Positions 54,702 to 61,333 of a stretch of DNA of 64,000 nucleotides are shown piece after piece. A program made the position numbers and the translations under genes. The stretch is taken from NCBI RefSeq assembly GCF_014874095.1, contig NZ_JADBEB010000001.1, positions 5,766,001 to 5,830,000 of the forward strand, given 5' to 3'. The stretch comes from Plantactinospora soyae. GTDB taxonomy: Bacteria; Actinomycetota; Actinomycetes; Mycobacteriales; Micromonosporaceae. Positions within the stretch are counted from its first letter, which is position 1; each line of letters begins with the position of its first letter. The notes under the pieces were generated by a model, which saw only the letters and a list, made by a program, of their open reading frames with translations, searched no databases and was not told the origin of the DNA.

Positions 54702-55663
54702 AGCACCTGCCGGCCCGCCCGGCGTGAGCTGAGCAGTCCGGCGGCGCGCAGCGCCTGGAGGTGCACGCTCAGCGTCGGCGCGGAGAGCGCCATCTGGGTG
54801 GCGGCCTGGCTGGTCGACATCGGCAGGTCGAGCTGGGCCAGCAGGGCGGCGCGGGTCTGCCCGAGCACGCCGGCCAGCGCCGAGCCGGCCTGTTCGGGGT
54901 GTTCCTCCCAGAGCCGGCCGAGGCCGCGCGGCGAGTAGGAGACGCTGGGGGACTCCGGCTGCGCGGTCCGGACCAGGACGTCCGGCCAGGCGAAGGCGCA
55001 CGGTACGAGGAGCAGACCGCGCCCGGCGCAGTCGGCGTGGCCCTCGTAGTACTTGACGATCGTCAGCGTCTGGCCGGCGAACGTGACCGACGGGTGCAGG
55101 TTGCTCATCATCCGGTCGACGCCGCCGTCGGCCAGGGCGTCGAGTCGGTAGGCGATGTCGTCGTGAAGTAGCGCGTCGATCCGCGGCCAGTCCGGGGCGA
55201 TCGCGACCCGGTGGTATGCCTCGAGCGCCTCGGTGACCGGGCCGATGCCCGCGTCGGGCCGGCCGACCAACGCCTGGAGCAGGGCTCGCCGCGCTTCGCG
55301 GCCGGGCCCCTGCTGGGCGACCCGGTGTGCCGCCAGGTGCGCCAACTCCCGCGCCACGGTCTCCGGATCGGCGTCGGCGACCTGGCCGAGCGCGTCCGAA
55401 AAGGTCGAGGACCGGCGACCCGGCGGCGGCACCAGGAAGTCGGGGACATAGCCCTCCGGACGCACCAGCGCCCGCAGCAGGTCGAGGTCGCGCTCGCGCA
55501 GCTGGCCCGCGCGCTCGGCGAACCGGTCGATCCAGGGACGGTGCAGGTGAGGTCCCCGCCCGCCGGCGGCCAGCGCCCGCAGGCTGGTCACGGTCTCGGT
55601 CAGCGGCGAGGCGGCGAAGCGTACCCGGGTCAGGTCGGCCGCCGTGAAGTGCAGGTGGATCAC
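54638..55663 (-). CDS. ArsR-family regulator with DUF5937-type N-terminus
   Basis: 341 residues from GTG 55663; the open frame further to 56512 is a shadow of the RibD-C gene. The N-terminal ~230 residues start IHLHFTAADLTRVRFA and are of the DUF5937 type. The C-terminal winged helix is ArsR-like: LPMSTSQAATQMALSAPTLSVHLQALRAAGLLSSRRAGRQVLYSRSELG. It lacks ArsR metal-binding Cys, so the effector is probably organic. A perfect 22-bp palindrome lies 13 bases upstream, between it and the divergent RibD-C gene, and predicts repression of both. Confidence 0.87.
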   Translation of the reverse strand: MIHLHFTAADLTRVRFAASPLTETVTSLRALAAGGRGPHLHRPWIDRFAERAGQLRERDLDLLRALVRPEGYVPDFLVPPPGRRSSTFSDALGQVADADPETVARELAHLAAHRVAQQGPGREARRALLQALVGRPDAGIGPVTEALEAYHRVAIAPDWPRIDALLHDDIAYRLDALADGGVDRMMSNLHPSVTFAGQTLTIVKYYEGHADCAGRGLLLVPCAFAWPDVLVRTAQPESPSVSYSPRGLGRLWEEHPEQAGSALAGVLGQTRAALLAQLDLPMSTSQAATQMALSAPTLSVHLQALRAAGLLSSRRAGRQVLYSRSELGDRLLSGAGRQPDA

Positions 55664-55676
55664 GCGGCCGCCCTTC

Positions 55677-55698
55677 CGATTAGGGCTGAGCCTAATCG
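55677..55698. promoter_or_regulatory. ArsR operator
   Basis: CGATTAGG-GCTGAG-CCTAATCG: perfect 8-bp arms, 6-base centre, in the 102-base gap between divergent starts. CGATTAGG resembles winged-helix half-sites and is AT-rich relative to surroundings. Confidence 0.75.
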
Positions 55699-55765
55699 TG
55701 GCGACGGATGTGGCGCCACCGGAGACTGATGACATCACCCCAGCCCCACGGATTGGACATCGAAG

Positions 55766-56347
55766 ATGCGCACGCTGATCTACACCGCCTTTGTCTCGTT
55801 GGACGGCGTCGTCGACTCTCCCGGCGGCGGTACCCCCGTCGAGCCCCACCGCAGTGGCGGCTGGACCTACCGGGACATCGACTTCCTGCCCGAGGCGTAC
55901 GAGATCAAGGGCCGGGAGACCGAGGAGGCCGCCGCCCTGATGTTCGGCCGGACCAGCTACCAGGTGTTCTCGCCGTCGTGGCCGGACATCGAGGAGTTCG
56001 CCGCCCTCAAGGACCTGCCGAAGTACGTCGTCTCGACCACCCTCGGCCAGGACGCCCTCGTCGACAACTGGGGCGACATCACGATCCTGCGCTCCCTCGA
56101 GGATGTCGCGGAGGCGAAGGAGACCGACGGTGGCCCGATCATCATCCACGGCAGTGCCACCCTCGCCCGCAACCTCGGCGACGCCGGGCTGATCGACCGC
56201 TACCACCTGCTGGTCTTCCCGGTGCTGCTCGGAGCCGGCAAGCGGATGTTCAGCGACACCGACAAGGCCAAGCAGATGCTCAGGGTCGTCGAGTCCGAGA
56301 CGTACGCCAACGGCATCACCAAGCTCGTCTACGACGTGGTCCGCTGA
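55766..56347 (+). CDS. RibD C-terminal / dihydrofolate-reductase-like protein
   Basis: 193 residues. RibD-C fold: RTLIYTAFVSLDGVVDSPGGG at the front, ALMFGRTSYQVF (nucleotide-binding helix), IIHGSATLARNLGDAGLIDRYHLLVFPVLLGAGKRMF near the end. The last segment is the family signature. Directly controlled, in all likelihood, by the divergent ArsR regulator, and coupled to a questin-oxidase-like gene whose start lies one base after its stop. RibD-C proteins of this type reduce an unknown carbonyl or pterin/flavin-like substrate with NADPH; a two-step pathway with the downstream oxidase is likely. Confidence 0.9.
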   Translation: MRTLIYTAFVSLDGVVDSPGGGTPVEPHRSGGWTYRDIDFLPEAYEIKGRETEEAAALMFGRTSYQVFSPSWPDIEEFAALKDLPKYVVSTTLGQDALVDNWGDITILRSLEDVAEAKETDGGPIIIHGSATLARNLGDAGLIDRYHLLVFPVLLGAGKRMFSDTDKAKQMLRVVESETYANGITKLVYDVVR

Positions 56348-56348
56348 G

Positions 56349-57440
56349 ATGGCCGTCATGACCTGCGGATCGATGGTGGAGGCCCTGCCCGCGGCGTACG
56401 AGCGGCTGCACGCGTACGGGCCCGAGTTCGGCGGCGACGAGGAGGGCAACCACGGGATGACCAACCACGGGCCGATGGCGGTGGAGGTGATGGTCCGGCG
56501 GGGGCTCGACATCGACGTCGACGGCTGGCTCGACCGCTACGTACGCCGGCTGGCGGGGCTGCCCGGGACGAGCCGGGCGATCCAGCCCGACGACTGGGGT
56601 GCGGCGCTGGGCCAGGCGCGACGGCTGCCCGACTGGGCGGCCTACTTCCGGCACGAGCTGACCGGGCGACCGTGGTCCGAGGTGCTCGGCCAGTGGTGGC
56701 CACGGCTGCTGCCGGGGATCGTGGCCGGCTCGACCCACGGCGTGATCCGGGTCGGTCACGCGGTGCGTACGCTTCGCGGCACCGCCGGTGCCCCGGCCCG
56801 GCAGACCCTCGACGAACTGGCCCACGGGCTGGCGTTCTGGGCGGCGCGCTACCGCAGGCTCGCCGGGACGGTCGCGCCGGCGGGCACCCGCACACCGGGA
56901 CAGGTCCTGTCGGCCGTCACCCGGATCGAGGACCAGAGCGGCTTCATCGCCCACCGACTCGACCGGCTCGAACGCAGCCCTGGCTGGACCGCGAACCTAC
57001 GGGCGCTGGAACCCGTCGCGTCGGCCGAGGAGGTCCCGGCGCGGCTGGAGTCGCTCGTGGACAGTGCCGCCAGGGCCTACCTCGGGCTCGGCCACGGCTC
57101 GCCGGTCCTGCTGGTGCACGCCGCCACCGCGCCCAACGCCGTGCGGCACGTGCTTCCGGTCCTGCCGACCGAGCAGTGGCTGCCGAGCTTCGCGGCGGCC
57201 TGGGCGGCCGTGGTGGCGGTCGTCGCGACGTACGCCCCGCCCCGGCCGGCCCCGTGCGCGGAGATCGTCCGGCGCCATCCGGAGCTGACCCGCGAGGACG
57301 CGCTCCAGCGAGCGGCCGAGCACGGCGACGAGCACGTCCTCAAGTTCGCCGACACGGCCGTCGAGTCGTACGACCGCACCGGCGACCCCGAGCTGCTCGC
57401 CGCGACCCGGTACGTCGGCGAACTGATCGACCGTCCCTGA
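56349..57440 (+). CDS. Questin oxidase-like protein (PF14027/DUF4243 family)
   Basis: 363 residues. Recognised from the N-terminal HGMTNHGPMAVEVMVRRG and the following PDDWGAALGQARRLPDWAAYFRHEL, WSEVLGQWWPRLLPGIVAGSTHGVIRVGHAVRTL, with paired His (NHGMTNHGP, STHGVIRVGH) in likely catalytic positions; the C-terminal repeat of this layout is HAATAPNAVRHVLP. Members include fungal questin oxidase and AflY-type Baeyer-Villiger enzymes acting on anthraquinones. The bacterial substrate is not known. Coupled to the RibD-C gene (1-base gap), probably under the same ArsR operator. Confidence 0.82.
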   Translation: MAVMTCGSMVEALPAAYERLHAYGPEFGGDEEGNHGMTNHGPMAVEVMVRRGLDIDVDGWLDRYVRRLAGLPGTSRAIQPDDWGAALGQARRLPDWAAYFRHELTGRPWSEVLGQWWPRLLPGIVAGSTHGVIRVGHAVRTLRGTAGAPARQTLDELAHGLAFWAARYRRLAGTVAPAGTRTPGQVLSAVTRIEDQSGFIAHRLDRLERSPGWTANLRALEPVASAEEVPARLESLVDSAARAYLGLGHGSPVLLVHAATAPNAVRHVLPVLPTEQWLPSFAAAWAAVVAVVATYAPPRPAPCAEIVRRHPELTREDALQRAAEHGDEHVLKFADTAVESYDRTGDPELLAATRYVGELIDRP

Positions 57441-57706
57441 CGCCGAGCCGGCCGACCGTGTTGGGAACGACGTCGTGGAAGACCAGCAGTCCCCCCCGGC
57501 GAGCGGCAGTTGCCGGCCGTCCGGCTGGGGCCAGCGCGGGATTCTGGTGGCTGGTCGGGGCGGGCGGGTGACCGAATCACGGCCGCGCGGGGAGTGGGCC
57601 GGAAGTGTGGTGGATTGCCGGTGCGTGTCCCGTGGCAATTCGCGGTCAACGGAGATTCCGGTCCACATTGTCGTGCCGGTCGGATCGGACTGCCACACTC
57701 CACGCC

Positions 57707-59299
57707 GTGGATTTTCTGCTGAACCGTCGACAGGTGTTGACCGGGGCGGGCACGGCCGCCGGCGCGGCCGTGCTCGCGGTGGCCGGGGACCGGGCGGTGC
57801 CCGCGCGCGCCGTCGACACCGCGGCACCGTTCCTGTTGGGTGTGGCCAGCGGTGACCCGCTGCCGGACGGTGTGGTCCTCTGGACCCGGCTGGTCGGGGA
57901 CCGCTCCGCGCCCTGGTCCGGCCGCCCGGTACAGGTCGGCTGGCAGGTCGCCCGGGATGAGCGGTTCCGCCGGGTGGAGCGTTCCGGTGTCGCGGTGGCC
58001 GACCCGCGGCTCGGCCACTCCGTGCACGTGGACGTGCGGGGGCTGGAGCCGGGGCGGGAATACTTCTATCGGTTCCGCGTGTCCGGGCAGGTCAGCCCGG
58101 TCGGTCGGACCCGGACCGCGCCGCATCCGCTGTCCCGGCCGGACCGGTTGCGCTTCGGGGTGGTGAGTTGCCAGGACCTCCAGAACGGCTACTGGCCGGC
58201 GTACTGGGCACTGGCCGACGAGGACCTCGATGTGGTGTTCCACCTCGGCGACTACATCTACGAGTACGACCCGGACAGCCGGTTTCCCGACCGGGCCCAC
58301 GTCGCGCCGCACACCCCTGGCCTCGACCAGTTGCGCACCCTCGACGACTACCGGAGCCGTTACGCCCAGTACAAGAGCGACCCCGCGCTGCGCGCCGCAC
58401 ACGCCGCCGCCGCGTTCGTGGTGACCTGGGACGACCACGAGACCGAGAACAACTACGCCGATCTGGTCGACGAGTTGGACGAGGGCCCCGCCCACCAGAA
58501 CCAGGGCGAGTTCGCCCGGCAGCGGGCCGTCGCGTACCAGGCGTACTACGAGCACATGCCGATCCGGGCACACCTGCGCCCCGGCAGCGACGGCCTGCGC
58601 ATCTACCGCCGGTTCGACTTCGGCCGGCTCGCCCGGGTCAACGTGCTCGACACCCGCCAGTACCGCACCGACCAGCCCGGCCCGGGCGATCTGGGCCCGG
58701 AGCAGTCGGGCCGCGACAATCTCACCGGTACGCTGACCGGCGACGCCCAGGAGCGGTGGCTGGCACAGGGCCTGGTGCACTCGTACGCCCGGTGGAACGT
58801 GATCGCGCAGCAGGTGATGATGAGCCGGGTCCGATTCCCGAACCCGGCCGGGCCGGTGCCGCCGTCCGTGGTCAACCTCGACCAGTGGGACGGCTACATG
58901 CCGCAGCGTGACCGGCTGCTGCGGCTGCTGGCCGATGCGCGGGTCGCCAATCCGGTGGTGTTGGCCGGTGACATCCACTCCACCTGGATCAGCGACCTGA
59001 AACTCGACTTCGACGACCCGGCGTCGCCGACCGTCGCCACGGAGTTCGTCGGTACGTCGATCAGCTCCGACTTCCCGGCCGCGTTCGACGCGCCGATCAA
59101 GCAGGCCAACCCGATCCTGAACCCGCACGTGCGCTACTTCGACGGCCTTGATCGCGGCTACCTGCGTTGCGACGTCCGGCCGGACTCCTGGCGTACGGAC
59201 GTGCGGGTGGTGGAGACCATCGAGCGGCGCGAGTCGCCGGTGCGGACCTCGGCGTCCTTTCTGGTGGAGAACGGACGGCCCGGCGTCATCCCAGTCTGA
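57707..59299 (+). CDS. phoD: Alkaline phosphatase D, Tat-exported
   Basis: 530 residues from GTG 57707. Tat signal: LLNRRQVLTGAGTAAGAAVLAVAGD, with twin Arg at about residues 5-6 and cleavage near ARA. PhoD N-terminal domain (LLGVASGDPLPDGVVLWTRL, YFYRFRVSGQVSPVGRTRTA) then the calcineurin-like metal site: FGVVSCQDLQNGYW, HLGDYIYEY, VVTWDDHETENNY, and VVLAGDIHSTWISDLKLDF near the end. Uses Ca2+ and Fe3+ in the family and cleaves phosphomonoesters and diesters outside the cell, so it probably answers phosphate starvation. No obvious PHO box in the 266-base upstream gap. Confidence 0.94.
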   Translation: MDFLLNRRQVLTGAGTAAGAAVLAVAGDRAVPARAVDTAAPFLLGVASGDPLPDGVVLWTRLVGDRSAPWSGRPVQVGWQVARDERFRRVERSGVAVADPRLGHSVHVDVRGLEPGREYFYRFRVSGQVSPVGRTRTAPHPLSRPDRLRFGVVSCQDLQNGYWPAYWALADEDLDVVFHLGDYIYEYDPDSRFPDRAHVAPHTPGLDQLRTLDDYRSRYAQYKSDPALRAAHAAAAFVVTWDDHETENNYADLVDELDEGPAHQNQGEFARQRAVAYQAYYEHMPIRAHLRPGSDGLRIYRRFDFGRLARVNVLDTRQYRTDQPGPGDLGPEQSGRDNLTGTLTGDAQERWLAQGLVHSYARWNVIAQQVMMSRVRFPNPAGPVPPSVVNLDQWDGYMPQRDRLLRLLADARVANPVVLAGDIHSTWISDLKLDFDDPASPTVATEFVGTSISSDFPAAFDAPIKQANPILNPHVRYFDGLDRGYLRCDVRPDSWRTDVRVVETIERRESPVRTSASFLVENGRPGVIPV

Positions 59300-59374
59300 T
59301 GGTGCCACCGCCGCGGATTCCGGCCGGCCGGTCATCGCCGCCGTCCCGGCTCCGATCGCCGGTACGGTGGGTCG

Positions 59375-59950
59375 ATGCGGGGTGCCCGGATCTGGCTACC
59401 CGTCGCCGTGCTGTTCCTGCTCGCCAGCGCGGCAGCGGTGGCCGTACCGCTGGTGCGGGGTGGCGGGTCAGCCGGTGCACCAGATCCTCGGCCCACGGCG
59501 GCCGTCGAACGGTTCGCCTGCGCCCAGGTGGCGTCCAGCGTCGATGACTACTGCCGGCGCATAGCGGCGGATCTCGGCCGGCGTGCGCCGCTGGCGGACG
59601 GCGACCGTGCGGCGGCGCGGCCACTACAGCAGGCGCTGATGGAGGGCTTCGTCCGTGAGCTCGGTGCGGACTGTCCCGGACCGACGGAGCCATGCCTGTT
59701 GCCCCAGGCCACGCCACCGGAGGCGGTCCGGGCCACGCCACCGGAGGCGGTCCGGCGGGCGCTGGTCGCCGCCGGTTTTGTCGACCCGGTTGTGCGGGCG
59801 GCCCGGATCACCGACCCGGCCCCGTCGGGCGCGGTCCTCTACGCTGCGCGGGCCGGCTACGCCTGTCTGGTCGGCCACGTCCAGCCGGAAATCGCCGCGC
59901 CGCCCCGGGTCGTGGGTCGTCTTCCCGATGGTGCCTGCCTGTCGACGTAG
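59375..59950 (+). CDS. Small exported or membrane-anchored protein of unknown function
   Basis: 191 residues. An N-terminal hydrophobic helix (WLPVAVLFLLASAAAVAVPLV, about 7-27) could be a signal peptide or an anchor. Mature part contains four Cys (FACAQVA, DYCRR, ADCPG, EPCLL, YACLVG, GACLST; six in all) likely in disulfides. I recognise no family. An 8-residue segment, ATPPEAVR, is duplicated in tandem with the identical 24-base DNA (59708-59731 and 59732-59755). GC content and codon use match the neighbours. Starts 75 bases after phoD, so it may be read through from that gene. Confidence 0.7.
   Translation: MRGARIWLPVAVLFLLASAAAVAVPLVRGGGSAGAPDPRPTAAVERFACAQVASSVDDYCRRIAADLGRRAPLADGDRAAARPLQQALMEGFVRELGADCPGPTEPCLLPQATPPEAVRATPPEAVRRALVAAGFVDPVVRAARITDPAPSGAVLYAARAGYACLVGHVQPEIAAPPRVVGRLPDGACLST
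59708..59755 (+). repeat. 24-bp tandem duplication inside a coding region
   Basis: Two identical 24-base units encoding ATPPEAVR twice, in frame. Perfect identity at the DNA level marks a recent slippage event. Confidence 0.85.
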
Positions 59951-60048
59951 CACGCCGGTGCCGGACCGCGCAGGAGAGCCGCCGCCAGCGTCCGGATCGC
60001 GCGCCCGTCGTGAGCGCGCACGGTTCCGGGCGATGGCGGCGCGGTGGG

Positions 60049-60870
60049 TCAGTTTCTCAGGAAGGCGAGCAGGTCGTTGTTGATCTGGTCCTGGAGGGTG
60101 GCGGTCATGCCGTGCGGGGCGCCCGGGTAGTAGATCTCCTGGGCATTCGAGATCATCTGCGCGGTCTTGCGCGCCGAGTCCTTGACCGGCACGATCTGGT
60201 CGTCCTCGCCGTGCATCACCAGGGTGGGTACGTCGAATTTGGCGAGGTCGTCCCGGAAGTCGGTCTCCGAGAAGGCCTTGATGCTCTCGTAGGCGTTCTT
60301 CATGCCGGACTGCATGCTCCAGAGCCAGAATTGGTCGAGGACGCCCTTGGACACCTTCGCCCCGGGCCGGTTCGCCCCGTAGAACATCTGCGCCAGATCC
60401 TGGTAGAACTGCGAGCGGTCCTTGAACAGGTTGGCCCGCAGCTCGTCGAAGACCTGCACCGGCAGGCCCTCGGGGTTGTCCGGGGTCTGGACCATGATCG
60501 GCGGTACGGCGGAGATGAGCACCGCCTTGGCGACCCGACCGGTCCCGTATCTGCCGATGTACCGGGCGACCTCACCGCCGCCGGTGGAGTGGCCGACCAG
60601 CGTGGCTTCGGTGAGATCCAGCGCCTCGATCACGGCGGCCAGGTCGTCGGCGTAGCCGTCCATGTCATTGCCGGCCGAGGCCTGATCCGACCGGCCGTGA
60701 CCCCGTCGGTCGTGGGCGACGACCCGGAACCCGTTCTGCACCAGGTAGAGCAGTTGACCGTCCCAGGCGTCCGCGCTCAACGGCCACCCGTGCGAGAACG
60801 TGACAACCGGGCCCGAGCCCCAGTCCTTGTAGTAGATCCCGGTGCCGTCCTTGGCGGTGATGAAACCCAT
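60049..60870 (-). CDS. Alpha/beta hydrolase, non-heme chloroperoxidase-like
   Basis: 273 residues. Alpha/beta-hydrolase fold: oxyanion HGWP ([14 protein letters not shown]), nucleophile elbow [14 protein letters not shown] (Ser about 98), Asp in [14 protein letters not shown] (about 224) and His in [23 protein letters not shown] (about 255). Matches the cofactor-free chloroperoxidase/esterase group, which catalyse ester hydrolysis and perhydrolysis. No signal peptide. Divergent from rph with a long shared upstream region. Confidence 0.93.
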   Translation of the reverse strand: MGFITAKDGTGIYYKDWGSGPVVTFSHGWPLSADAWDGQLLYLVQNGFRVVAHDRRGHGRSDQASAGNDMDGYADDLAAVIEALDLTEATLVGHSTGGGEVARYIGRYGTGRVAKAVLISAVPPIMVQTPDNPEGLPVQVFDELRANLFKDRSQFYQDLAQMFYGANRPGAKVSKGVLDQFWLWSMQSGMKNAYESIKAFSETDFRDDLAKFDVPTLVMHGEDDQIVPVKDSARKTAQMISNAQEIYYPGAPHGMTATLQDQINNDLLAFLRN

Positions 60871-61052
60871 GACACTCCCCGTGGCGGATTGATCGACATG
60901 CTCGGGCTGGCGACGCTCCGGCTGCCCCCTGGAGCCCTCGCGCAGGCATCTCCCACTGACCCGATATTGTCAGTTTGCCCGATTTCGCCGGCAGGTGGAG
61001 CGCAATCGGCCCCGAGGGGCCGTGTTCTCCGGAGGAGGACTGGCGCGACGCC

Positions 61053-61106
61053 TCCGGCGGCAACGACACATCCGGCGGCAACGACAAATCCGGCGACAAC
61101 GACAAA
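61053..61106. repeat. Three tandem 18-bp repeats
   Basis: Units TCCGGCGGCAACGACACA, TCCGGCGGCAACGACAAA and TCCGGCGACAACGACAAA, 16-17 of 18 identical between neighbours, immediately followed by the hairpin. Confidence 0.85.
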
Positions 61107-61130
61107 GGCAGGGAGATCTCTCTCCCTGCC
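61107..61130. terminator. Perfect hairpin upstream of rph
   Basis: GGCAGGGAGA-TCTC-TCTCCCTGCC: 10-bp arms, 4-base loop. May end transcription arriving from the left on the plus strand, insulating the rph promoter, or act as a regulatory structure. Confidence 0.6.
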
Positions 61131-61153
61131 ACTTCTAAGGTATAGCCCACCAG

Positions 61154-61172
61154 GGGGCTTGCGGCAAGGCCC
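61154..61172. promoter_or_regulatory. Rifamycin-associated element (RAE)
   Basis: GGGGCTTGCGGCAAGGCCC, a 19-bp inverted repeat, matches the RAE described upstream of rifamycin-inactivating genes in actinomycetes. It lies 161 bases before the rph start, in the region expected for the rifamycin-inducible promoter. Confidence 0.85.
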
Positions 61173-61333
61173 GGGTTGGGGCGCAGAATCGTCGACCGAG
61201 GCTACAACCTGCAGAAATGGGGTCACGACGTGCCTGTGTTGTTGTCGACGTACGGGGGACGGGGTGCCGTCGAGCCAGCGATGGGGCTGGCGGCGGGGTC
61301 GCGAAGGAGCACGGCCGCCCCGGAGGTGTCGCG

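Larger units (their letters stand above)
60871..61333. other. Intergenic region between hydrolase and rph with RAE
   Basis: 463 bases. Contents: three tandem 18-bp repeats (61053-61106), a perfect 24-bp hairpin (61107-61130), and the RAE (61154-61172). A plus-strand frame 60975-61145 (TTG start possible) would encode a ~56-residue Asp/Asn/Gly-rich peptide ending GREISLPATSKV, but no RBS is visible. Confidence 0.55.

Noticed and set aside
54638-56512. 624-residue ArsR fusion protein
   Set aside because: Residues upstream of GTG 55663 are the reverse of the RibD-C gene; an RBS and perfect operator lie just before 55663.
61107-61130. Riboswitch or attenuator of rph
   Set aside because: Only a simple hairpin is visible, with no alternative pairing or leader peptide; kept as a terminator-like structure.
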